Below, in pieces: positions 18,552-27,106 of a stretch of 61,608 nt of DNA. Position 1 is the stretch's first letter. Each line of letters begins with the position of its first letter. The notes beneath the pieces are model-generated. The model made no database searches. It worked only from the letters and a program-made list of their open reading frames with translations, and was not told where the DNA came from. This stretch comes from Pseudomonas sp. AKS31 (GTDB lineage: Bacteria; Pseudomonadota; Gammaproteobacteria; Pseudomonadales; Pseudomonadaceae), in the NCBI RefSeq assembly GCF_023634765.1, contig NZ_JAMLFX010000008.1, forward strand, positions 1-61,608, read 5' to 3'. The translations under genes were made by a program, and so were the position numbers.

Positions 18552-18968
18552 ATGAGCCAGCCCACCCACACCCGTATCCGCATGTTCAACACCAAGGACA
18601 CCTACCCGAACCAGACGCTGGACAACGACCTGTGCCAGGCCGTACGCGCCGGCAACACCGTTTATGTACGCGGTCAGGTCGGCACGGATTTCGACGGCAA
18701 TCTGGTCGGCCTTGGCGACCCGCGCGCGCAGGCTGAACAGGCCATGCGCAACGTCAAGCAACTGCTCGAAGAAGCCGGCAGCGACATGAGCCATATCGTC
18801 AAGACCACCACGTACCTGATCGACCCGCGTTATCGCGAGGCGGTGTATCAGGAAGTCGGCAAGTGGCTCAAAGGCGTGTTCCCGATCTCCACCGGGCTGG
18901 TGGTGTCGGCACTGGGGCAGCCGCAGTGGTTGATGGAGATTGATGTGATTGCGGTGATTCCTGAGTAA
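18552..18968 (+). CDS. RidA/YjgF/UK114 family protein, Arg-less subgroup
   Basis: A 138-residue single-domain protein of the trimeric RidA fold. The family outline is clear (AVRAGNTVYVRGQVG; AQAEQAMRNVKQLLEEAG; TTYLIDPRY). In enamine/imine deaminases of the RidA type, the Arg in P-x-R-S binds the substrate carboxylate. Here that place reads PIST, so Ser113 replaces the Arg, which argues against canonical 2-aminoacrylate deaminase activity. Such Rid subgroups are usually tied to catabolic clusters, like RutC in pyrimidine breakdown. The ATG at 18552 follows CAGGAG. It lies between the monooxygenase and DUF1028 genes. Confidence 0.9.
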   Translation: MSQPTHTRIRMFNTKDTYPNQTLDNDLCQAVRAGNTVYVRGQVGTDFDGNLVGLGDPRAQAEQAMRNVKQLLEEAGSDMSHIVKTTTYLIDPRYREAVYQEVGKWLKGVFPISTGLVVSALGQPQWLMEIDVIAVIPE

Positions 18969-18990
18969 GTCAGGAAACCGAGTCGCGGCG

Positions 18991-19080
18991 ATCGCTGGCA
19001 AGCCAGCTCCCACAGGGATTTGAGTTGTTTGCAGATTTTGTGATCAACCCAATACCTGTGGGAGCTGGCTTGCCAGCGAT
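18991..19080. repeat. REP inverted pair
   Basis: ATCGCTGGCAAGCCAGCTCC begins the left arm (18991-19017), and its reverse complement forms the right arm (19055-19080), 37 bp apart. The same arm sequence recurs at 30580-30671. This is the usual Pseudomonas REP doublet, placed between the Rid-family and DUF1028 genes. Confidence 0.9.
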
Positions 19081-19122
19081 GAGGCCCTCAAGGACAACAT
19101 CTTCCTAGAAAGGAGTAAGCAG

Positions 19123-19800
19123 ATGACCTTTTCAATCACAGCCCGCTGCGCCGAAACCGGCCAGTTCGGTGTCGCCATCAGTTCCTCCAGCATCGCCGTC
19201 GGCGCCCGTTGCCCGTGGCTGCTGCCCGGCGTTGGCGCGGTGTCGAGCCAGAACATCACCCTGCCGTCCCTCGGCCCGGAAGTCCTCGCGCTGATGGAGC
19301 AAGGCCTGGCGCCGGACGATGCGCTGGACAAAGTCCTCACGCGCAATGGCTACAGCCAGTACCGGCAGATCACTGCGATCAACCATCTCGGCCAGACCGC
19401 ACATTTCAGCGGTGCGCAAACCCTCGGCGTGCACAATGCCGTGACCGGCGAGCAGTGCGTCGCCGCCGGCAACATGCTCGCCGGGCGCTCGGTGATCGAA
19501 GCGATGGTCAGCGCCTTTGAGGACGGCGAAGGGCAACTCGCTGATCGCCTGCTCAGAGCCCTGCACGCCGCGCAAGCCCTCGGCGGTGAAGCCGGCCCGG
19601 TACATTCGGCCGCTGTCGTGGTGGTCGGCGAGCAGACCTGGCCGATCGTCAACCTGCGCGTCGACTGGGCCGATGAAGACCCGATCGGCCAGTTGCAAAA
19701 GCTCTGGGACGCCTATGCGCCGCAGCTTCAGGATTATATCGACCGCGCCCTCGATCCGGCCAAAGCGCCGGGCTATGGCGTGGCTGGGGATGATCGATGA
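19123..19800 (+). CDS. DUF1028 family protein (Ntn-hydrolase-like)
   Basis: A 225-residue protein whose N-terminus (MTFSITARCAETGQFGVAIS, then SSSIAVG and a later QN) is the DUF1028 signature. The family is related to N-terminal-nucleophile hydrolases, and amide-bond cleavage is the likely chemistry, though members are poorly characterised. The ATG at 19123 has AAAGGAG eight bases upstream. Its stop overlaps the next start (ATGA), so it is translationally coupled to the M20 hydrolase. The pairing suggests two successive hydrolytic steps after oxidation by the monooxygenase. Confidence 0.85.
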   Translation: MTFSITARCAETGQFGVAISSSSIAVGARCPWLLPGVGAVSSQNITLPSLGPEVLALMEQGLAPDDALDKVLTRNGYSQYRQITAINHLGQTAHFSGAQTLGVHNAVTGEQCVAAGNMLAGRSVIEAMVSAFEDGEGQLADRLLRALHAAQALGGEAGPVHSAAVVVVGEQTWPIVNLRVDWADEDPIGQLQKLWDAYAPQLQDYIDRALDPAKAPGYGVAGDDR

Positions 19801-20945
19801 ACAGTGTCGAGTTGCTCAAGGCGCTGGTGGCGTTCGACACCACCAGTCGCGAATCCAACCTGCAACTGATCGAATTCGTCCGCGATTACCTCGAAGGTTT
19901 CGACGTACCTTGCGCGCTGCTCTACAACGATGAGCGCAGCAAAGCCAACCTGTTCGCCACGATCGGCCCGGTGGATCAACCGGGCATTGTGCTGTCCGGG
20001 CATACCGATGTGGTGCCGGTCGATGGCCAGCCGTGGACGTTGCCGCCGTTCGAACTGACCGAGCGCGACGGCAAAGTTTTCGGACGCGGTACGGCGGACA
20101 TGAAGGGTTATATCGCCTGCGTGCTGGCGTTGGTGCCGGCGCTGGTGCAGGCGTCGTTGCGCCTGCCGGTGCACATTGCCCTGTCTTACGACGAAGAGGT
20201 CGGCTGCCTCGGCGTGCGTTCGTTGCTCAAGGTTTTGCAGCAACGCCCGATCAAACCGTTGCTGTGCATCATCGGCGAACCGACCGAACTGAAACCGGTG
20301 CTCGGTCATAAAGGCAAACTGGCGATGCGCTGCGATGTGCAGGGCCATCCGTGCCATTCGGCGTATGCGCCGCTCGGGGTCAATGCGATTGAATACGCCG
20401 CCGAACTGATCGCTGAACTGGGCCGCCTCGGTCAGCAACTGAAAGCGCCGGAGCATCACGATGCGCGCTTCGATCCGCCCTACAGCACGGTGCAGACCGG
20501 GGTGATCAGCGGCGGCAAGGCCTTGAACATCGTGCCCGCCGATTGCCGTTTCGATTTCGAGATCCGCGCCCTGCCCTCACAGGATCCGGCCCTCGTCGCC
20601 GAAGCGCTGCAAGCCTATGCCGAACGCGAAGTGCTGCCGCGTATGCGCGCGGTCAGTGCGCAGAGTGATATTCGCTTCAGCGCCCTGTCGGCGTATCCGG
20701 GGCTGGCCACCGATGCGCAAAGCCAGGCCGCCGAGTTGATCTCTGCGTTCTGCGGTTCGAAGGATTTCGGCACCGTGGCGTTTGGCACTGAAGGCGGGTT
20801 GTTTGATGCAGTGGGCATTCCCACCGTGGCGTGCGGCCCCGGCAGCATGGATCAGGGTCACAAACCCGATGAGTTTGTCAGCCTCGATCAACTGCAGGCG
20901 TGCGATGACATGCTTCAGCGCTTGCTGGCGTTTATCAGTCTTTGA
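19797..20945 (+). CDS. M20 family metallohydrolase, acetylornithine deacetylase-like
   Basis: A 382-residue zinc aminoacylase/deacylase of the ArgE/DapE type. Metal ligands and catalytic residues are in place: His69-x-Asp71 (SGHTD), Asp101 (GTADMKGY), the Glu pair 133/134 (YDEEVG), Glu161 (IGEPTE) and a late His (GHKPDEF). The central dimerisation domain begins at GHKGKLAMRC. This looks like a specialised paralogue rather than the biosynthetic ArgE, because it is coupled to DUF1028 and lies in a catabolic cluster. It would cleave an N-acyl or N-formyl amino-acid-like intermediate. Confidence 0.88.
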   Translation: MNSVELLKALVAFDTTSRESNLQLIEFVRDYLEGFDVPCALLYNDERSKANLFATIGPVDQPGIVLSGHTDVVPVDGQPWTLPPFELTERDGKVFGRGTADMKGYIACVLALVPALVQASLRLPVHIALSYDEEVGCLGVRSLLKVLQQRPIKPLLCIIGEPTELKPVLGHKGKLAMRCDVQGHPCHSAYAPLGVNAIEYAAELIAELGRLGQQLKAPEHHDARFDPPYSTVQTGVISGGKALNIVPADCRFDFEIRALPSQDPALVAEALQAYAEREVLPRMRAVSAQSDIRFSALSAYPGLATDAQSQAAELISAFCGSKDFGTVAFGTEGGLFDAVGIPTVACGPGSMDQGHKPDEFVSLDQLQACDDMLQRLLAFISL

Positions 20946-20963
20946 CAGGCGGCTCGGCGGCAC

Positions 20964-21875
20964 TCACGGGTGCAGTCGGGCCAGCTCTTCGCGGCAGTGA
21001 TCGACAAACAACTGCGCCGGTTTGGTCAGTTGCACGCGACGCAGCCAGGCCGCCGACAATCCCGAACCGGTGACGTCTTCCGCCAGCGGCACACAGACGA
21101 CTTGCTGACCATCGTAGGTGTAGTCGCTGAACGGTTTGGTCACCAGAATCGAAAAGCCGAAACCGTTGCCGACCATGCCGCGCACCATCTCGATCGACGG
21201 TGAGCTGAAGACAATGTTCGGCGTCAGCCCGCGCTCTTCGAAGATGCTCACGAAATAGGTTCGGCTCGGCACCACGTCGAGCAGGATCATCGGTTCCAGC
21301 ACCAGATCATCCAGCGAGACCTTGGCCTGTTGCGCGAAGCGATGGCTGGCCGGCAGCAATGCGTAAGGCTGTTGCGGCGGCATCAGTGGTGTGGTTTCGA
21401 TGGTGCTGTCCAGGTCGTGTTCGAACATCATCGCCACGTCAATGCTGCCAGCGGTGAGGGCCTGCACCAGTTCTTGTTGTTCGCCATCACGAATGCGGAT
21501 TTCCACCCCCGGCCAGCGCGCCTTGAAACCGGCGATCAGGCGCGGCAGGTACAGCGGCGCGACGGTTTCGAAACAGCCGATATCGATCTGCCCCGCGACC
21601 ACATCATTATCGGCCAGCGCGTTCTGCTCGAACTCGTGGGCCACCCGCAGCAGCTCCAACGCCTTGCGATAGAACCGCGAGCCACTGGGCGTCAGCGAGA
21701 CGCCCTGGGCGTGGTGGCGGATAAACAGCTGCACACCGAAACTTTCTTCCAGGTGCTTGATGGCGGTGGAGACCGACGGTTGCGCGATGTAGAGCTTGCG
21801 CGAGGCTTCGGCGACGCTGCCGCAGTCGGCGGTGGTGACGAAGTATTTGAGCTGGCGCAGGTTGTAGGCGGCCAT
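20964..21875 (-). CDS. LysR family transcriptional regulator of the FMO/NCS1 cluster
   Basis: A 303-residue LTTR with an N-terminal winged helix-turn-helix (MAAYNLRQLKYFVTT...SVAEASRKLYIAQPSVSTAIKHLEE) and a substrate-binding-protein-like effector domain. The start at 21875 was chosen because the HTH begins there; the longer reading to 22025 is upstream DNA. It converges on the M20 gene and is divergent from the NCS1 permease gene. It therefore very probably controls the permease and perhaps the monooxygenase operon. The intergenic region 21876-22110 should hold its binding site. Confidence 0.9.
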   Translation of the reverse strand: MAAYNLRQLKYFVTTADCGSVAEASRKLYIAQPSVSTAIKHLEESFGVQLFIRHHAQGVSLTPSGSRFYRKALELLRVAHEFEQNALADNDVVAGQIDIGCFETVAPLYLPRLIAGFKARWPGVEIRIRDGEQQELVQALTAGSIDVAMMFEHDLDSTIETTPLMPPQQPYALLPASHRFAQQAKVSLDDLVLEPMILLDVVPSRTYFVSIFEERGLTPNIVFSSPSIEMVRGMVGNGFGFSILVTKPFSDYTYDGQQVVCVPLAEDVTGSGLSAAWLRRVQLTKPAQLFVDHCREELARLHP

Positions 21876-22110
21876 GTGAGTCTCCCAAAGAGCGCGGGTG
21901 TTCGCCCTGTTTCCCTGGCGCACGATCAAGCTTGAACATACCGGAGGCTGGCGCCAGCCCAAGCATATTTTTTTTAAGGTCTGTAGCAACAAACTTACTA
22001 ATTTATCTATCCCGACGCTTTGCACATGATCACTTCAACAAGAAATGCGCCGCCCGTGCCGGCGCTTGCCGAAGTACGTCCACGTACTCATCCTTGCCTT
22101 GGAGTTCGTC

Positions 22111-23526
22111 ATGGCTACCCCTGCAGCATCCTCCGCTCCGCTGATTGAAAAACACACGATAGGCTACGTGCCCCCCGAAGATCGCCATGGAAAGGTCAGG
22201 GATCTGTTCACCCTCTGGTTCGGCGGCAACATCGCGCCGTTGCCCATCGTCACCGGTGCGCTGGGCGTGCAGTTGTTTCACTTGAATCTGCTCTGGGGCA
22301 TCGTCGCGATTCTGGTCGGCCATCTGGTCGGTGGTGTGCTGATGGCACTGCATTCGGCACAGGGCCCACAGATGGGCATCCCGCAGATGATCCAGAGCCG
22401 CGCGCAATTCGGCTCCCTCGGCGCGTTGCTGGTGGTGCTGATTGCCGGCGTCATGTACATCGGTTTCTTCGCCTCCAACATCGTGCTGGCCGGCAAGTCG
22501 CTGCATGGTGTGGTCGACAGCGTTCCGGTGCCGGTCGGCATCGTCATCGGCGCGGTTGGCTCGGGGATCATCGGCATCATCGGCTACCGCTTTATCCACG
22601 TGCTCAACCGCATCGGCACCTGGGTGCTGGGGATCGGCATCGTTGTCGGCTTCGGCTACATCTTCACCCACATCCAGACTGACGACTTCCTCACCCGGGG
22701 CAGCTTCAACTTCTCCGGTTGGCTGGCCACCGTGTCGCTCGCCGCGTTGTGGCAGATCGCGTTTGCGCCGTACGTGTCCGACTATTCGCGCTACTTGCCG
22801 GCCGACGTCAAAGTCTCGTCGACGTTCTGGACGACGTATCTGGGTTCAGCGCTGGGTTCGAGTCTGGCGTTCATCTTCGGTGCCGTTGCCGTGCTGGCTA
22901 CACCGGTGGGCATGGACACCATGGACGCGGTCAAACTCGCCACCGGCTCGATCGGCCCGCTGATGCTGGTGCTGTTCCTGCTCAGCGTGATCAGCCACAA
23001 CGCCCTCAACCTCTACGGCGCGGTGCTGTCGTTGATCACGCTGGTGCAAACCTTCGCCTACCGCTGGATCCCCACCGCCAAGAGCCGCGCAGTGATCTCG
23101 ATCATCGTGTTGCTGGCCTGCTGCTTTGCCGCCGTCGGTGCCTCGAAGGACTTCATCGGCCACTTCGTCGACATGGTGCTGGTATTGCTGGTGGTGTTGG
23201 TGCCGTGGACGGCGATCAACCTGATCGACTTCTACGCGATCCACAAAGGCCAGTACGACATCCAGTCGATCTTCCAGGTCGACGGCGGCATCTACGGGCG
23301 CTACAACCCGCAGGCGTTGCTGGCCTATGCGATCGGCATCGCCGTGCAGATCCCGTTCATGAACACGCCGCTGTACGTCGGCCCGGTGTCGGCGCATATC
23401 AACGGTGCGGATCTGTCCTGGCTGGTGGGACTGCTGGTGACCTCGCCGTTGTATTTCTGGCTGGCCAACCGCGACACTTCCTATCGCCGGCGGATGATGG
23501 GCGGGAAACTGGCGAGCAGTCTGTGA
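22111..23526 (+). CDS. NCS1 family purine/pyrimidine-type permease
   Basis: A 471-residue inner-membrane transporter with about 12 hydrophobic segments. The N-terminal part (HTIGYVPPEDRHGKVRDLF, then LWFGGNIAPLPIVTGALG) is the cytosine/purine permease signature of the NCS1 family, which takes up nucleobases, allantoin, hydantoins or thiamine by cation symport. The ATG at 22111 follows TTGGAG. Divergent from a LysR gene and next to an oxidation/hydrolysis operon, it probably imports the substrate of that pathway. A strong terminator follows the stop by about 20 bp. Confidence 0.9.
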   Translation: MATPAASSAPLIEKHTIGYVPPEDRHGKVRDLFTLWFGGNIAPLPIVTGALGVQLFHLNLLWGIVAILVGHLVGGVLMALHSAQGPQMGIPQMIQSRAQFGSLGALLVVLIAGVMYIGFFASNIVLAGKSLHGVVDSVPVPVGIVIGAVGSGIIGIIGYRFIHVLNRIGTWVLGIGIVVGFGYIFTHIQTDDFLTRGSFNFSGWLATVSLAALWQIAFAPYVSDYSRYLPADVKVSSTFWTTYLGSALGSSLAFIFGAVAVLATPVGMDTMDAVKLATGSIGPLMLVLFLLSVISHNALNLYGAVLSLITLVQTFAYRWIPTAKSRAVISIIVLLACCFAAVGASKDFIGHFVDMVLVLLVVLVPWTAINLIDFYAIHKGQYDIQSIFQVDGGIYGRYNPQALLAYAIGIAVQIPFMNTPLYVGPVSAHINGADLSWLVGLLVTSPLYFWLANRDTSYRRRMMGGKLASSL

Positions 23527-23545
23527 GATTGATGCGCTGAAAAAC

Positions 23546-23570
23546 GAAGGCCCGCACTGTGCGGGCCTTC
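23546..23570 (+). terminator. Intrinsic terminator after the NCS1 permease
   Basis: The stem GAAGGCCCGCA/TGCGGGCCTTC encloses a three-base CTG/CTG-type loop, and pyrimidine-rich sequence follows. It isolates the permease from the GST gene. Confidence 0.75.
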
Positions 23571-23626
23571 TCTGTTGCGGTGTGGTATTTCTTTACACCT
23601 GACAACGATTGGGTAAGGGACATCCA

Positions 23627-24250
23627 ATGCTGCGAATACTCGGTAAAGCCTCATCGATCAACGTGCGCAAAGTCCTGTGGACGTGCGCCGAATTGCACAT
23701 TCCTTTCGAGCGTGAAGACTGGGGATCGGGGTTCAGATCGACCAACGATGCGGAATTTCTCGCGCTCAATCCCTGCGCCATGGTGCCGGTGATTCAGGAC
23801 GGCGATTTCACGTTATGGGAATCGAACACGATCATTCGTTATCTGGCGTCGCGCTATGACGGTTCGCAGCTCTATCCGAGCGAACCGCAAGCCCGGGCGC
23901 GGGTTGATCAGTGGATCGACTGGCAAGCGTCGGAGCTGAATCGCTCGTGGTCGTATGCGTTTCTGTCACTGGTGCGCCAATCACCGGAGCATCAGGACAA
24001 CGCCGCATTGTCAGCCGGTTGCCGCGACTGGGCGCGGAACATGGCCATCCTCGACCGGCAACTGGAAAAAACCGGCGCCTACGTCAGCGGCGAACAGTTT
24101 TCCCTCGCGGACATACCCATCGGGCTGTCGGTAAACCGCTGGTTCGAAACGCCATTTGCTCACCCGGACTTTGCCGCGGTGAAAGCCTATTACGAACGCT
24201 TGAGCCTGCGTCCCGGCTACAGGCTGCACGGTCGAAACGGCACGCCGTGA
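23627..24250 (+). CDS. Glutathione S-transferase family protein
   Basis: A 207-residue cytosolic GST. The thioredoxin-like N-terminal domain has MLRILGKASSINVRKVLW with Ser at the usual catalytic place, the cis-Pro loop (PCAMVPVI) and the glutathione-binding LWESNTIIRYLA. The C-terminal all-helical domain contains GEQFSLADIPIG. The ATG at 23627 follows TAAGGGA. It is convergent with the HxlR gene, with stops 6 bp apart. It resembles the many Pseudomonas GSTs of the beta/theta type that conjugate electrophiles. The specific substrate is unknown. Confidence 0.9.
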   Translation: MLRILGKASSINVRKVLWTCAELHIPFEREDWGSGFRSTNDAEFLALNPCAMVPVIQDGDFTLWESNTIIRYLASRYDGSQLYPSEPQARARVDQWIDWQASELNRSWSYAFLSLVRQSPEHQDNAALSAGCRDWARNMAILDRQLEKTGAYVSGEQFSLADIPIGLSVNRWFETPFAHPDFAAVKAYYERLSLRPGYRLHGRNGTP

Positions 24251-24256
24251 TCAAGG

Positions 24257-24754
24257 TTACTTGCTTTTGAACGCCTCACGCCGCGCCTGCCGTTCGGCGG
24301 CGTAGGCTGCCTGTGGCTGGCTGATCAGGTCTTCCCGACGCAACGGTTCGCCGCAGTGTTCGCACAGCGGCCCGAGTCCGGCGCTGTGGTTGCAGCTTTT
24401 GTGGGTCATGTTCACCGCCAGCCCCTCCTCCGGTGCCTTGCACCAGGTCTCTCCCCACGCCCGCAGCGCAATGATTACCGGGTAGAACGCCTCGCCTTTC
24501 GCGGTGAGGTGGTACTCGTAGCGTTTCGGTCGCTCGTTGTACAAGCGGCGCTCGACCAGCCCATCCGCTTCCAGACATTTCAGACGCGCAGCGACCATTT
24601 GCGGCGTACCGCCGGTCTGCGCCTGGATCTCGTCATAGCGATGATTGGCCATGAACAGTTCGCGCAAAACCAACACGGTCCAACGGTCGCCGACGATCGT
24701 CTCGGCCCGCGAGATCGGGCACAGCGTGTCGGGAAGACTATCGTTTACTGCCAT
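24257..24754 (-). CDS. HxlR family regulator with Cys-rich C-terminal extension
   Basis: A 165-residue winged-helix regulator with the HxlR pattern (CPISRAETIVGDRWTVLVLREL; RYDEIQAQTGGTPQMVAARLKCLEADGLV). Unlike the shorter HxlR gene at 15460, it has an extra ~45-residue tail with Cys and His (CNH...LCEHCGEPL) that could form a small zinc-binding knuckle. It is divergent from the isochorismatase/aldehyde dehydrogenase operon, with a perfect palindrome between them, so it probably controls that operon and itself. The tail might sense metal or electrophile; that is inference. Confidence 0.9.
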   Translation of the reverse strand: MAVNDSLPDTLCPISRAETIVGDRWTVLVLRELFMANHRYDEIQAQTGGTPQMVAARLKCLEADGLVERRLYNERPKRYEYHLTAKGEAFYPVIIALRAWGETWCKAPEEGLAVNMTHKSCNHSAGLGPLCEHCGEPLRREDLISQPQAAYAAERQARREAFKSK

Positions 24755-24777
24755 CAGGGCTTGCCTCTTTTAAAGTT

Positions 24778-24794
24778 GATATGATTATCATATC
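24778..24794. promoter_or_regulatory. Perfect palindrome GATATGAT-T-ATCATATC, candidate HxlR operator
   Basis: The 8-bp arms meet around one central base, 24 bp upstream of the HxlR start and 58 bp upstream of the isochorismatase-like gene. This is the strongest dyad in this divergent region. Confidence 0.65.
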
Positions 24795-24852
24795 TACACG
24801 ATGCCGGGACAAGCCCTGTGCACCGATAATCCCATTGCCGGAGCAAGCCGCC

Positions 24853-25491
24853 ATGTCGAATACCCCCTATCCGTTGGACAGAACCGCCTACCTGTTGGTC
24901 GATCCGTACAACGATTTTCTTTCGGACGGTGGCAAGATTTTCCCTCTGATCAAACCGATGGCCGAACAGAACGGCCTGCTCGACAACCTGCGCAAACTCG
25001 ACCGCACCGTTCGCGACTTGAACATTCGGGTGGTCATCGTACCCCATCACCGCTGGGAAAAAGGCGACTACGAAACCTGGGACCACCCGACCCCGACCCA
25101 ATGCAAAATCATGCACATGCATCATTTTGCCCGTGGCGAATGGGGCGGCGAATGGCACCCGGATTTCGCCCCGAAGGACGGCGATATCGTGGTTCAGGAA
25201 CACTGGGGGTCCAGTGGTTTCGCCAACACCGATCTGGATTTTCGCCTGAAACAGCAAGGTGTCACCCACGTGATCGTCGTCGGCCTGCTGGCCAACACCT
25301 GCATCGAAGCCACCGCCCGCTATGCCTCGGAACTGGGCTACCACGTCACCCTCGTCCGCGATGCAACAGCAGCCTTCAAAGCGGAAATGATGCACGCCGC
25401 CCACGAACTCAACGGCCCGACATTCGCCCACGTCATTGCCAGCACCGACGAACTGATTGCCAACCTCAAATCACAAGGTGAAGCGCAATGA
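24853..25491 (+). CDS. Isochorismatase-like cysteine hydrolase
   Basis: A 212-residue protein of the isochorismatase/nicotinamidase fold. Catalytic Asp17 (LLVDPYNDF) and the nucleophile Cys150 (ANTCIEATARYA) are present. The Lys of the Asp-Lys-Cys triad is normally in a DxVVxK segment; here it reads DIVVQEHWGS, with Glu116 in its place. The ATG at 24853 was chosen for the family N-terminus. The gene overlaps the aldehyde dehydrogenase start by ATGA, forming an operon divergent from an HxlR gene. Likely chemistry is hydrolysis of an amide or related bond whose product feeds the dehydrogenase. Confidence 0.87.
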   Translation: MSNTPYPLDRTAYLLVDPYNDFLSDGGKIFPLIKPMAEQNGLLDNLRKLDRTVRDLNIRVVIVPHHRWEKGDYETWDHPTPTQCKIMHMHHFARGEWGGEWHPDFAPKDGDIVVQEHWGSSGFANTDLDFRLKQQGVTHVIVVGLLANTCIEATARYASELGYHVTLVRDATAAFKAEMMHAAHELNGPTFAHVIASTDELIANLKSQGEAQ

Positions 25492-27083
25492 ATCTGACCG
25501 GCCATTTGCTGATCGGCGAGACGGATGTCGCCGCCACCGAAGGCACGATGAAAGCGCTGAATCCGGCCATTGATCAATTGATCGAACCGGACTTCGCCTT
25601 CGGCGGTGCCGCACAGGTTGATCAGGCTGCAACACTCGCCGATACAGCGTTCGACCACTACAGCCACACCTCACTGGCCGAACGTGCCGCGTTTCTCGAA
25701 ACCATCGCTGACAACCTTGATGAGGTGCGCAGCGAACTGGCCGTACGCGCTGCGCTGGAAACCGGACTGCCCGAAGCTCAGCTTGAGGGCGAAGCGTTGA
25801 GAGCCGCCACCCAGTTCCGCCAGTTCGCTGATGTCGTGCGCAAGGGCCGCTTCCTGCAACTGGCGATCGACCCGGCGCAGCCCCAGCGTCAGCCGCGCCC
25901 ACGGATGGATCATCGTCTGCAAAAAATCGCCATCGGCCCGGTGGCGATTTTCGGCGCGAGCAACTTCCCGATTGCCTACTCGGTGGCGGGTGGCGATACC
26001 GCGTCTGCACTGGCGGCCGGCGCTACCGTGATTCTCAAGGCACACAACGCGCATCCCGGCGCTTCGGAAATCCAGGCGCGGGCCATTCGTAAAGCCGTGC
26101 AGGCCCATGGCTTGCCCGAAGGTGTTTTTTCGATGGTGCGTGGCGGCGGCAATGCCATTGGCGAAGCGCTGGTCGATCATCCGCTGATCAAGGCGGTGAC
26201 CTTCACCGGCTCCGAACCCGGTGGCATGGCGCTGTATCGCCGCGCGCAATTGCGCCCCGAGCCGATCCCGGTGTTCACCGAGATGACCAGCGTCAACCCG
26301 ACCTTCATCCTGCCCGAGGCACTGGCGGCTCGCGGCGCCGAAATCGGCGACGGCTTCATCGAACGGATGCTGGTCAACGTCGGTCAGGCGTGTTTTTGTC
26401 CGTCGATCCTGATCGCCATCCGCGGTGCGGGGTTTGATGAACTGCGCGACGCCATGCGCAAACGGGTCAGCGAAGCACCGGCGCGGACAATGCTGACGCT
26501 GGGTATTCATGGCGCCTACGTCGAGGGTCTGATGGCCTTGGAACGTGCCGGCGCGCAGGTGATCGCGGCAGGCACGCCGGCCGAAGCCACGCTCGCCGGA
26601 CGTGCTGCGTTGCTGGAAGTCGAGGGACAGCAATTGCTCAGCGAACCGGCATTGGCCCATGAAGTGTTTGGCCCGTCGGCGCTATTGGTTGCGGTCAACG
26701 ATGAAGCCGAGTTGCTGGCCGTCGCCCGTTCGTTCAAGGGTCAGCTCAGCGCGGCGATTCACCTTGAAAGTGTCGATCTGGAATTGGCGCGGTGCCTGCT
26801 GCCGATTCTCGAACGGCGCACCGGACGCATCGTGGTTAACGCCTTCGCCCACCCACAGGAAGTGACCTTCGCCACCGTACACGGTGGGCCGTTTCCGGCT
26901 ACATCGGACAGCCGTTTCACCTCGGTCGGCATGACCTCGATCGAACGTTTCTTGCGTCCCGTGGCGTATCAAGGGTTTCCCGATGAGTTGCTGCCAGAGG
27001 TGTTGCGCGAAGGGAATCCGCTGAATCTGCCGCGCAGTATTGACGGGGCGTTTTTTACTGCCCTCATCCACGCCTATAAGTAA
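25488..27083 (+). CDS. Aldehyde dehydrogenase (NADP+), 2,5-dioxovalerate dehydrogenase-like
   Basis: A 531-residue dehydrogenase. Asn159 (FGASNFPIAYS), Glu265 (PVFTEMTSVNP) and Cys302 (GQACFCPS) are the catalytic residues, and the nucleotide-binding FTGSEPGG lies at 239-246. The FGASNFP and EMTSVNP forms and the length are typical of alpha-ketoglutarate semialdehyde dehydrogenases and their relatives rather than classic ~480-residue ALDHs. It is coupled to the isochorismatase-like gene by a 4-bp overlap. The pair may convert an amide-bearing aldehyde to an acid; the true substrate is unknown. Confidence 0.9.
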   Translation: MNLTGHLLIGETDVAATEGTMKALNPAIDQLIEPDFAFGGAAQVDQAATLADTAFDHYSHTSLAERAAFLETIADNLDEVRSELAVRAALETGLPEAQLEGEALRAATQFRQFADVVRKGRFLQLAIDPAQPQRQPRPRMDHRLQKIAIGPVAIFGASNFPIAYSVAGGDTASALAAGATVILKAHNAHPGASEIQARAIRKAVQAHGLPEGVFSMVRGGGNAIGEALVDHPLIKAVTFTGSEPGGMALYRRAQLRPEPIPVFTEMTSVNPTFILPEALAARGAEIGDGFIERMLVNVGQACFCPSILIAIRGAGFDELRDAMRKRVSEAPARTMLTLGIHGAYVEGLMALERAGAQVIAAGTPAEATLAGRAALLEVEGQQLLSEPALAHEVFGPSALLVAVNDEAELLAVARSFKGQLSAAIHLESVDLELARCLLPILERRTGRIVVNAFAHPQEVTFATVHGGPFPATSDSRFTSVGMTSIERFLRPVAYQGFPDELLPEVLREGNPLNLPRSIDGAFFTALIHAYK

Positions 27084-27106
27084 ACCCATGCATCAACTCC
27101 AGACTT

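Noticed and set aside
17100..19013. A 637-codon minus-strand frame opposite the FMO and Rid-family genes
   Set aside because: It crosses two real genes and their spacer, and the protein resembles nothing.
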